A stretch of 64,000 nt of DNA from NCBI GenBank assembly GCA_934539295.1, contig CAKTCN010000004.1, forward strand, positions 45,081 through 109,080. The letters run 5' to 3'. The notes beneath the pieces were generated by a model, which ran no database searches, was not told where the DNA came from, and saw only the letters and a program-made list of their open reading frames with translations. Positions within the stretch are counted from its first letter, which is position 1, and the number at the start of each line of letters is the position of its first letter. This DNA is from an uncultured Allosphingosinicella sp. (lineage in GTDB: Bacteria > Pseudomonadota > Alphaproteobacteria > Sphingomonadales > Sphingomonadaceae). The position numbers and the translations under genes were made by a program. This document shows positions 52,896 to 60,296 of this stretch, in pieces.

Positions 52896-54986
52896 TTGTT
52901 TCGCAACGTCCTTCCGCTTGCCGCCATTCTCCTCACCGCCGCTGCCCAGCCTGCCTCCGACGACCCGTATCTGTGGTTGGAAGAGATCGAAGGTGAGCGC
53001 GCGCTGACGCAGGTCAAGGCCTGGAACAAGCAGACCGAGGACGTGCTGACCAGGTCGCCCGACTTCGAGCAATATCGTGCGCGGGCACGCACGATCCTGG
53101 ATGACGAGCAGCAGATTGCGGCGCCGGACGCGGTGATGGGCGATAGCGTTACGAACTTCTGGCGTGATGCGAAGAACCCGCGCGGGTTGTGGCGGGTGTC
53201 GCCGCTGGCTGATTACCTTGCCGGCAGGCCGCAGTGGCGCACGCTGATCGACGTGGATGCGCTCGGCAAGAGCGAGGGCCGGAGCTGGGTGTGGCACGGG
53301 GCGAACTGCCTTGCGCCCGAATATCGCCGCTGCCTCGTGTCGCTGAGCCCCGGCGGGACCGACGCCGACGTGGTGCGCGAATTCGACCTTGGCACCGGCA
53401 AGTTCATGCCCGCGGGCTTCACCTTGCCCGAGGCGAAGAGCAACGTGGCATGGGTGGACGAGAACCGCCTGCTGGTGGTGAGCGACTTCGGACCGGACAG
53501 CCTCACCACCTCCGGCTACGGCCGTGTCGCCAAGCTGTGGACGCGCGGAACGCCGCTCGCGCAGGCGAAGACCGTGTTCACGGGCGAGAAGGCGGACGTG
53601 TCGGCGTCGCCTATCTCGATCCTCGATGGCGCGCGGCGGTGGACCTTCGTGGGGCGCGGCAAGAGCTTCTGGGCAACGGATTATTCGCTGCTGACCGCCG
53701 ATGATCGGCTGGTGAAGACGCCGCTGCCCGACACGGCGGACCTGGAGGACGTGATCGGCGGGCGAGTGATTGCCTTGCTCAACGCGCCGCTGGGCGACCT
53801 GCCGGCAGGCGCGATCGTGTCCTATTCACTTGCCGATATCGAGGCGGGCCGGGCGACGGCGCCCGAGCTGGTGATGGCGCCGACGAAAGCCCAAGCGATC
53901 GAGCAGGTGACGGCGACCGACAATGTCCTCTGGGTGAAGGCGCTGGACGACGTGTCGGGCAAGCTGTTCGCGCTGAAGCGCGGAGCGGACGGGCGCTGGA
54001 GCCAGACGGCGATGGCGCTGCCCGGCAACAGCACAGTCGGGATCGTCGGCACGGCGGGCAAGCGCGACATGGCCTTCGCCACCGTTGAGGGCATGCTGAC
54101 GCCGCCGACTCTCTATGCGGTCGGTGCGGGCGCAGCGCCGCAAAAGGTGCAGAGCCTGCCGGCGCGGTTCGACGCGAGCCTGTTCAATGTCGAGCAGCGT
54201 TTCGCCACGTCCAAGGACGGCACGCGCGTTCCCTATTTCCTAGTGCGGCGCAAGGATGCCAAGGCCAATGCGCCGGCGCTGATCCACGCTTATGGCGGCT
54301 TCCGTGCGGCGCAGACGCCGACCTACCTGACCGGCCAGCCCTATCGCGCCGGGCCGCTGGGCCTGTTCTGGGCGGAGGAGGGCAATGCCTATGTCCTCGC
54401 CAATATTCGCGGTGGCGGCGAATATGGCCCGGCGTGGCACGAGGCGGCCCTGCGCGAGAAGAGGCAGAACAGCTTCGACGATCTCCATGCGGTCGCCGAG
54501 GACCTCGTGCGCACCGGCGTGTCGGCGAAGGGCAAGATCGCGATTTCGGGCCGTTCGAACGGCGGCGTGCTGGTGGGGGCGGCGCTGACGCAGCGGCCCG
54601 ACCTGTATGGCGCGGTGATCTCCGGATCGCCGCTCCACGACATGAAGCGTTACTCGCACCTGTCGGCCGGCGCGTCGTGGATGGGCGAATATGGCGATCC
54701 GGACAAGCCCGAGGACTGGGCCTTCATCTCGGCCTACTCGCCCTATCAGAATGTGAAGCAAGGCGTGAAATATCCCCCGACCTTCTTCTACCTGTCGACC
54801 AAGGACGACCGCGTGCATCCGGGCCATGCCCGCAAGCTGGCGGCGCGGCTGGAGGAACGTGGCAACCGCATCTACTTTCACGAATATTTGGAGGGCGGGC
54901 ACTCGGTCGGGGCCGACCATGCCGAGGACGCCCATCGCGCGGCGTTGCTCAATGCCTTCCTGACGCGGGAGTTGGTGGGTAAGTAA
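52896..54986 (+). CDS. Prolyl oligopeptidase family serine peptidase (S9A)
   Basis: A 696-residue peptidase with a signal peptide (MFRNVLPLAAILLTAAAQPA; TTG start), a seven-bladed beta-propeller (~residues 60-430) and an alpha/beta-hydrolase domain. The triad is Ser554 in ISGRSNGGVLVG, Asp638 in TKDDRVHPGH and His669 in EGGHSVGADH. It should act in the periplasm on short proline-containing peptides. The overall length is normal for the family. A palindromic repeat follows the stop. Confidence 0.94.
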   Translation: MFRNVLPLAAILLTAAAQPASDDPYLWLEEIEGERALTQVKAWNKQTEDVLTRSPDFEQYRARARTILDDEQQIAAPDAVMGDSVTNFWRDAKNPRGLWRVSPLADYLAGRPQWRTLIDVDALGKSEGRSWVWHGANCLAPEYRRCLVSLSPGGTDADVVREFDLGTGKFMPAGFTLPEAKSNVAWVDENRLLVVSDFGPDSLTTSGYGRVAKLWTRGTPLAQAKTVFTGEKADVSASPISILDGARRWTFVGRGKSFWATDYSLLTADDRLVKTPLPDTADLEDVIGGRVIALLNAPLGDLPAGAIVSYSLADIEAGRATAPELVMAPTKAQAIEQVTATDNVLWVKALDDVSGKLFALKRGADGRWSQTAMALPGNSTVGIVGTAGKRDMAFATVEGMLTPPTLYAVGAGAAPQKVQSLPARFDASLFNVEQRFATSKDGTRVPYFLVRRKDAKANAPALIHAYGGFRAAQTPTYLTGQPYRAGPLGLFWAEEGNAYVLANIRGGGEYGPAWHEAALREKRQNSFDDLHAVAEDLVRTGVSAKGKIAISGRSNGGVLVGAALTQRPDLYGAVISGSPLHDMKRYSHLSAGASWMGEYGDPDKPEDWAFISAYSPYQNVKQGVKYPPTFFYLSTKDDRVHPGHARKLAARLEERGNRIYFHEYLEGGHSVGADHAEDAHRAALLNAFLTRELVGK

Positions 54987-55001
54987 GCCCAATATCCTCG
55001 A

Positions 55002-55082
55002 CCGTTCGTGTCGAGCGAAGTCGAGACAGGTAGCCGAGCGAAGTCGAGGCTCTATGTTCTCGGCTTCGCTCGATGTGAACGG
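55002..55082. repeat. Palindromic repeat, GTCGAGCGAAGTCGAGA family, copy after S9 peptidase
   Basis: The left arm CCGTTCGTGTCGAGCGAAGT CGAGACAG is followed by a partial second copy (AGCCGAGCGAAGTCGAGG). The right arm TTCTCGGCTTCGCTCGATGT GAACGG closes the palindrome. It lies between convergent genes. Confidence 0.88.
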
Positions 55083-55102
55083 AGCGGGTTATGAGGGGGA
55101 GG

Positions 55103-55537
55103 TCAGCGCCGCACGACCTCGCCCTCGACGATCATCGTTTCGGGATGATGCTTGTCGAGGTGCCGCTTGATGATCCTGAGGTTCTTGCTGTTCGAACGGA
55201 AGGCGAGGTCGAACAGGTCGCCGACGAAGGGGATCGCGCCGATGGCGGTGTCGATGCCGACATTGCCGATCATGCGCGCCAGGTGGAACTTGGACATGCC
55301 GAGATTGCGCGCCTCCCACACCAGCCATGCGCCCATCGACGCGGTGATGATGTCGCCGACGACCGGCACGAGGCCAAGCACCGCGTCGAGGCCCACGCGG
55401 CGATTGATGCCGGGGATCAGGAAGGCGCGTTCCAGCAGGCCTTCGACCGCCTCGAGCCGCTGCCGCACCGAGGCGGGATCACGGCCGATCGGCAGTTGGT
55501 TGGCGACCCGATCAAACTGTTCCTGACGGCTGTTCAT
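55103..55537 (-). CDS. DUF4112 domain protein
   Basis: A 144-residue protein with DUF4112 landmarks: LLERAFLIPGINRRVGLDAV, LGLVPVVGDIITASMGAWLV and AIGAIPFVGDLFDLAFRSN, two similar GLVPVVGD/AIPFVGD hydrophobic turns probably forming membrane hairpins. The ATG at 55537, placed after GGAGGAAAG, is favoured over an ATG seven codons upstream. Function unknown. The following minus-strand region is free of other genes up to the S9 peptidase. Confidence 0.88.
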   Translation of the reverse strand: MNSRQEQFDRVANQLPIGRDPASVRQRLEAVEGLLERAFLIPGINRRVGLDAVLGLVPVVGDIITASMGAWLVWEARNLGMSKFHLARMIGNVGIDTAIGAIPFVGDLFDLAFRSNSKNLRIIKRHLDKHHPETMIVEGEVVRR

Positions 55538-55573
55538 GCTTTCCTCCGCTCCTTGCATGGAAAGCTAGGATGC

Positions 55574-57025
55574 TCATTGCCGCGGCGCAATGAGTTCGCC
55601 CACATTATGGTGGCCGAAGGGGTTGGGCGCGAAGCCGGTGAGGCGCGGCGACACGAGCGACCAGCGCACCGGATTGGCGAGCGGGATGAAGACGGTATCG
55701 GCGGTCAGCAGGCGGTCCGCCTCGGCCAGGAGAGCCTGCCGCTGTTCGGCGCTGGAAGCGAGGCGCGCATTGCCCAGAATCGCATCCACGGACAGATTGC
55801 AGATCCGGCTCTGGTCGCAGCTGAATTGCCGCAGATACCATGTCGCAAGGTCGATGGCGGCAACCCGATCGACGAAGCGGAGGTCCGCCTTCGGATCGTC
55901 GGGGGATACACGCTCCACGATCACGCCGATTGCGCGCCAGTCACGCCTCAGATGCGCGAAGACGAGGCGGTGTCCGGGCGTGTCGGGGACGCCGGCCGTG
56001 AGCCGAAGTGGATTGCCGCCGGTCGCCGTCCTGATCGCTACGGCGGCTCCGGTGCGCCGCTGAACAATGGGCTGCCCGGACCAGTTGGGTAGAGCAGGCT
56101 GGGCGAGTTCAGTGACCCCCGGCGAAACGAGCGTGTCGCGTGCGATCAGGCCGGCGGCGCCGATCGCCTGGACCAGCTCTTCGCGGTCCACTGCCATGCT
56201 GAGCGCACGGCGGACGGCGGGGTCGCGTGTGGCGGCGGCCTCTCCGGCGAAGCTGAACCCGAACAGGCCCGGCGCGGGATCGAAGCGCAGCGCCGTGCGG
56301 CCCGGCTCGGCCGCCCGAGCGATCGGCAGCCCGCCAATATCGCCGCCGGTGACGAGATCCGCCTCCTCCGCCATGAAGCGCGCCACGGCGAATTGCGTGC
56401 GCTCTCCACGCAGCAGCACGTCGCGCGTACCCACATCCTCCTCCCCGCCTTCATCGGCGTCAGGAAGATAAAGCGAGATCGCGCCGCCGCCCGCAGGCGC
56501 AGCCCGATAGGGCCCGGTGCCGTTGCCATCGCGAAGGATCGCCATCTCCGGTTGCGCGAGAAGCTGGAGGAAGTTGGGGCGCGGGGTGACGAGGCTGATC
56601 TCCAGCACGTCGTCGGTCATCGCCACCATCTCGTCGATGGCGCCGAGCAGCGGCGTCAACGGATTGCGGCTCGTCCTGCTTGATGCGGCACGCAGGCGTT
56701 CAACGACCTGCGCGGCCGTGACGCGGTCGCCGCCGTTCCAACTCGTCCGCCGCAGCCGGAAGGTATAGCGCAGCCCGTCGTCCGACACGATCCAGCTTTG
56801 CGCCAGCCCGGGTTCGATCTGCCCGGCCGCATCGAAGCGCACGAGTCCCTGAGCGGTGGAGAGCAGGAGTGTGGATGATACCGCATCCAACGGCTGGATA
56901 TTGGGATTGACCAGGGTCGCCTCACCGCCGATCGCGCTGACCTGGAGCGGACCCTGGTTCTGCCGATCGCATCCGCCGAGTGCCAGCGTCGCGCCGAGCA
57001 GCGCCAAGAGCATGCGATTCGTCAT
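55574..57025 (-). CDS. ABC-type peptide-binding lipoprotein (SBP family 5)
   Basis: A 483-residue extracytoplasmic solute-binding protein. The lipoprotein signal ends LGATLALGGCDRQ. Family 5 features: QPLDAVSSTLLLSTAQGLVR, GLAQSWIVSDDGLRYTFRLR, RRTSWNGGDRVTAAQVVERL and the DPAVRRALSMAVDREELVQA segment. Such proteins deliver oligopeptides or other ligands to an ABC importer, but no permease or ATPase gene is adjacent, so it is an orphan binding protein here. It ends just before the DUF4112 gene start. Confidence 0.88.
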   Translation of the reverse strand: MTNRMLLALLGATLALGGCDRQNQGPLQVSAIGGEATLVNPNIQPLDAVSSTLLLSTAQGLVRFDAAGQIEPGLAQSWIVSDDGLRYTFRLRRTSWNGGDRVTAAQVVERLRAASSRTSRNPLTPLLGAIDEMVAMTDDVLEISLVTPRPNFLQLLAQPEMAILRDGNGTGPYRAAPAGGGAISLYLPDADEGGEEDVGTRDVLLRGERTQFAVARFMAEEADLVTGGDIGGLPIARAAEPGRTALRFDPAPGLFGFSFAGEAAATRDPAVRRALSMAVDREELVQAIGAAGLIARDTLVSPGVTELAQPALPNWSGQPIVQRRTGAAVAIRTATGGNPLRLTAGVPDTPGHRLVFAHLRRDWRAIGVIVERVSPDDPKADLRFVDRVAAIDLATWYLRQFSCDQSRICNLSVDAILGNARLASSAEQRQALLAEADRLLTADTVFIPLANPVRWSLVSPRLTGFAPNPFGHHNVGELIAPRQ

Positions 57026-57072
57026 GCCGGCGACGTTAGCCGCGCGATGCCGTTCCTGTCATGACCGGAGGC

Positions 57073-57156
57073 TGGTGCGGACGGCGGGACTCGAACCCGC
57101 ACACCTTGCGGTAGAAGATTTTAAGTCTCCAGCGTCTACCATTTCGCCACGTCCGC
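57073..57156 (-). tRNA. tRNA-Leu (anticodon TAA)
   Basis: On the minus strand the sequence begins GCGGACG, has the D-arm TGGCGAAATGGTAGACGC, anticodon loop CTTAAAA (anticodon TAA, reading UUA), a class II variable arm (TCTACCGCAAGGTGT), T-arm GGGTTCGAGTCCC and closes with CGTCCGC, A and encoded CCA (57073-57075). The long variable arm and A73 discriminator fit tRNA-Leu. Confidence 0.96.
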
Positions 57157-57252
57157 ACGGGGGTTCTAGTGGACCGGCGACGCGCATCGATCAAGCTGGT
57201 CCGGCGCGACCGCAATGCTTATGGGAGTGAGGACTGCCGGAGGAGAGTGCCG

Positions 57253-57591
57253 ATGCCGCCTGTTCCTTGCGACCTGCGCGCGATCGCCGATGTCGATGCG
57301 CCCTATCACAACGTCTCGCTCGATCGCGTCAACGACCATGAGGTGCGCCTCAGCGTGATGACGTCGGCCTTTGAATGGCATCGCCATCCCGACTCGGACG
57401 AAGCGTTCATGACGATCGAGGGCGAACTCGCCATTGAGTTCGAGGATGGGGAAGTGATACTCGGTCCGGGTCAGATGCTGACCGTGCCGGCTGGCACGCT
57501 GCACAGGACGCGCCCGGTCGGTGCCCGATCGGTCAACATCACGTTCGAGCGTCGCGATGCGGCAAGCCGGTTCGAGGCACCGCGCAACTAG
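57253..57591 (+). CDS. Small cupin domain protein
   Basis: A 112-residue single cupin. Motif 1 is SAFEWHRHPDSDEAFMTIEG (His, His, Glu) with GELAIEFEDG, and motif 2 is GPGQMLTVPAGTLHRTRP. Substrate unknown. The start at 57253 is set by AGGAGAG about 6 nt upstream; the open frame before it overlaps the tRNA-Leu promoter region and is unlikely to be translated. It converges with ihfB, the two stops being only 5 bp apart. Confidence 0.88.
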   Translation: MPPVPCDLRAIADVDAPYHNVSLDRVNDHEVRLSVMTSAFEWHRHPDSDEAFMTIEGELAIEFEDGEVILGPGQMLTVPAGTLHRTRPVGARSVNITFERRDAASRFEAPRN

Positions 57592-57596
57592 ACGCC

Positions 57597-57875
57597 TCAG
57601 ACGTTGAGGCGCTCGCGCATTTCCTTGCCGGGCTTGAAGTAGGGAACGCGCTTTGCGTCCACATCGACGGACTCGCCCGTGCGAGGATTGCGGCCACGGC
57701 GGGCCTCGCGCTCACGGGTGGAGAATGCGCCGAAGCCACGCAGCTCGACACGTCCGTTATTCTGGAGCTGGGCGATGATCGAGTCGAAGAAAGCGGAGAC
57801 GACGCGCTCGATCTCCTTCACGCTGAGATCGGGATGATCTTCGCACAGCTTCTGGACGAGCTCGGAACGGATCAC
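57597..57875 (-). CDS. ihfB: Integration host factor, beta subunit
   Basis: A 92-residue HU/IHF-fold DNA-bending protein. It starts MIRSELVQKLCEDHPDLSVK, has the dimer helices IERVVSAFFDSIIAQL and the DNA-binding arm REARRGRNPRTGESVDVDAK with conserved proline. The GTG at 57875 follows GGGGAGG and gives the family N-terminus. It follows rpsA with 184 bp between, the same rpsA-ihfB order as in E. coli, with a hairpin in the gap. Confidence 0.95.
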   Translation of the reverse strand: MIRSELVQKLCEDHPDLSVKEIERVVSAFFDSIIAQLQNNGRVELRGFGAFSTREREARRGRNPRTGESVDVDAKRVPYFKPGKEMRERLNV

Positions 57876-58012
57876 GAAACAGACCTCCCCAATCAGTTCG
57901 ACCCCATGCCCCTGCGGCGGGTTCTTGTCGTATCGCGTGGGAGGGGTAGTTGCACCATTACGGCGCAGACGCAAGGACTTAGCGGCTTCTAAGTAGCCTT
58001 TTTCAGGTGAGT

Positions 58013-58043
58013 GGCGCCGGAAGGAACAGGTCCTTCCGGCGCC
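58013..58043 (-). terminator. Strong hairpin between rpsA and ihfB
   Basis: GGCGCCGGAAGGA (58013-58025) and TCCTTCCGGCGCC (58031-58043) form a perfect 13-bp stem with a 5-nt loop, 16 bp after the rpsA stop. No T-tract follows on the minus strand, so it may protect the rpsA 3' end or reduce read-through into ihfB rather than stop transcription fully. Confidence 0.65.
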
Positions 58044-58059
58044 CTCTAACCCAGACGGC

Positions 58060-59760
58060 TTAGCCGTTCTTCTGCTTGAGCGCTTCGCCCAGGATGTCGC
58101 CGAGCGACGCGCCGCTGTCGGACGAACCGTACTGCGCCACGGCCTGCTTCTCCTCGGCGATCTGCATCGCCTTGACCGAGAAGGTCGGCTTCTTGGAACG
58201 ATCGAAGCCCGTTACCATCGCGTCGAACTTCTGGCCGACCTGGAAACGCTCCGGACGCTGCTCGTCACGGTCGCGGCCGAGGTCGGTGCGCTTGATGAAG
58301 CCGGTGGCGCCATCATCGCCGACCTGGACGTCCAGGCCGCCGTCACCGACGCTGAGCACGGTCACGGTCACGACCTCGTTGCGGTTGACGCTGCCTGCGA
58401 CGCCGGCGGTCGAAACGCCGCCACGCTCAAGCTGCTTCATGCCGAGGCTGATGCGCTCCTTCTCGACGTCGACGTCGAGGACCTGCGCCTGGACGATCTC
58501 GCCCTTGCGGTGCAGGTTGAGCGCGTCCTCGCCCGAAATGCCCCATGCGATGTCGGACATGTGGACCATGCCGTCGACGTCGCCGTCCAGGCCGATGAAC
58601 AGGCCGAACTCGGTCGAGTTCTTGACTTCGCCCTCGACGGTCGAACCCACCGGATGCGCGTCGGCGAAGGCCGCCCACGGATTGGCCTGTGCCTGCTTGA
58701 GGCCGAGGCTGATGCGGCGCTTGTCCTCGTCGACCTCCAGGATCGAGACTTCGACTTCCTGGCTGGTGGAGACGATCTTGCCCGGGTGGACGTTCTTCTT
58801 GGTCCAGCTCATCTCGGACACGTGGACCAGGCCCTCGATGCCGGCTTCCAGTTCCACGAACGCACCATATTCGGTGATGTTCGTGACGCGGCCGGTGAAC
58901 ACGCCGCCAACCGGATACTTGGCGCCGGCGCCTTCCCACGGATCGCTCTCAAGCTGCTTCATGCCGAGGCTGATGCGCTGCGTGTCGCGATTGATGCGGA
59001 TGATCTGCACGCGCACGGTGTCGCCGATGTTGATCATCTCGGACGGGTGGTTGACGCGCTTGTAGCTCAAGTCGGTGACGTGCAGCAGGCCGTCGATGCC
59101 GCCCAGGTCCACGAAGGCGCCATAATCGGTGATGTTCTTGACCACGCCCTCGATCACCTGACCTTCGGCCAGGCTCTGGATCAGGCCCGAACGCTGCTCG
59201 GCGCGGGTCTCTTCCAGGATCGCGCGGCGCGACACGACGATGTTGCCACGGCGGCGGTCCATCTTCAGGATCTGGAACGGCTGCGGCAGGTCCATCAGCG
59301 GCTGGACGTCGCGGACCGGACGGATGTCGACCTGGCTGCCCGGCAGGAAGGCCACGGCGCCGCCGAGGTCAACGGTGAAGCCGCCCTTGACGCGGCCGAA
59401 GATCACGCCCTCGACGCGCTCGCCCTTGGCATGCTCGCCCTCGAGCTTGTCCCAGGCGGCTTCGCGGCGTGCGCGGTCGCGCGACAGCATCGCTTCGCCC
59501 TGGTGGTTCTCGACGCGGTCGACGAACACTTCGACTTCGTCACCGATCTTGAGGTCGGCCTTCTGGCCCGGCGCTGCGAATTCGCGCAGCGGCACGCGGC
59601 CTTCCGACTTCAGGCCGACGTCGATCAGCGCCATGTCGTTTTCGATGCCGGTGACGGTGCCCTTGACGACGCGGCCTTCGAAGCCTTCGTCCTCACCGCC
59701 GAGGGACTGGTTGAGCATTGCCGCGAAATCATCGCGGGTGGGATTTGCCGCAGTGGCCAT
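58060..59760 (-). CDS. rpsA: 30S ribosomal protein S1
   Basis: A 566-residue translation-initiation factor-like ribosomal protein made of six S1 RNA-binding domains. Domain repeats are visible as GVVKNITDYGAFVDLGGIDG, RVTNITEYGAFVELEAGIEG and GEVKNSTEFGLFIGLDGDVD, each followed by HVS/HMSDI-type segments. S1 recruits mRNAs with weak ribosome-binding sites. Start is ATG 59760 (MATAANPTRDDFAAMLNQSL). The longer open frame upstream is leader sequence. The promoter-proximal leader contains a hairpin. Confidence 0.98.
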   Translation of the reverse strand: MATAANPTRDDFAAMLNQSLGGEDEGFEGRVVKGTVTGIENDMALIDVGLKSEGRVPLREFAAPGQKADLKIGDEVEVFVDRVENHQGEAMLSRDRARREAAWDKLEGEHAKGERVEGVIFGRVKGGFTVDLGGAVAFLPGSQVDIRPVRDVQPLMDLPQPFQILKMDRRRGNIVVSRRAILEETRAEQRSGLIQSLAEGQVIEGVVKNITDYGAFVDLGGIDGLLHVTDLSYKRVNHPSEMINIGDTVRVQIIRINRDTQRISLGMKQLESDPWEGAGAKYPVGGVFTGRVTNITEYGAFVELEAGIEGLVHVSEMSWTKKNVHPGKIVSTSQEVEVSILEVDEDKRRISLGLKQAQANPWAAFADAHPVGSTVEGEVKNSTEFGLFIGLDGDVDGMVHMSDIAWGISGEDALNLHRKGEIVQAQVLDVDVEKERISLGMKQLERGGVSTAGVAGSVNRNEVVTVTVLSVGDGGLDVQVGDDGATGFIKRTDLGRDRDEQRPERFQVGQKFDAMVTGFDRSKKPTFSVKAMQIAEEKQAVAQYGSSDSGASLGDILGEALKQKNG

Positions 59761-59794
59761 AAAAATTGCTATCCTTCGTGCTTTGTTTTGCCGG

Positions 59795-59814
59795 CCAGGG
59801 GTTGTCTCCCCTGG
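59795..59814 (-). promoter_or_regulatory. rpsA: Hairpin in the rpsA leader
   Basis: CCAGGGG (59795-59801) and CCCCTGG (59808-59814) form a perfect 7-bp stem with a 6-nt loop, 35-54 nt before the rpsA ATG. The AAGGA before the start is 11 nt away, a poor spacing. In E. coli, rpsA translation depends on leader hairpins and is repressed by S1 itself. A similar control here is a guess by analogy. Confidence 0.4.
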
Positions 59815-60201
59815 TCTTTTGACCCGACCGCCGCGCCAGGCCCCATGCCGGGTGCGGCATCCGTCGAACCTGGGGCGCGGCGGCAAGGATAAGCAAAAAG
59901 GCGCGTCGAGACCGGAGCATTCTCGCTCCCGCCTTCACGCGCGCTGCCCAAATCCGAGCTTCGCCGCGAGCCTTCAGCCCGCCGGACGGCCGCGTTTATA
60001 CTGGAAGGCGAGTGGGGGAGCAAGGTGAGATATGCCGCGGCTTGAGGGCGGCAAAGGTAACGAAGGTCACGTGGTTTCGCACGAAAAGGGGGGGCTGCCA
60101 GGTGGTCAGCGATGTCGATGAGAAAGAACCGAGGCGACTTTCTCATACCTGGGTAGATGTAGGAAAATGAAAACGACCTGCTCATCGTCCAGCCCCCCGG
60201 A

Positions 60202-60253
60202 CTGGACCCAGGGTCCCGCTTTTCTCGTGGTGGCTGGAAGAAGCGGGGTCCAG
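60202..60253. repeat. Imperfect palindrome in the rpsA-carboxylase gap
   Basis: CTGGACCC...TCCCGCTT (60202-60221) faces AAGCGGGGTCCAG (60241-60253), giving a ~12 bp interrupted stem. It lies within the 536-bp region 59761-60296 between rpsA and the carboxylase gene. That region holds the rpsA promoter and leader on the minus strand and otherwise no supportable gene. Confidence 0.55.
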
Positions 60254-60296
60254 GATCATGTCCAGGGTGACGTTGGCGGATGCGGCGACGTCCGGC

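Noticed and set aside
59769..60185. A 138-codon frame upstream of rpsA on the minus strand
   Set aside because: Low-complexity composition, no start context, and it covers the rpsA leader and promoter.
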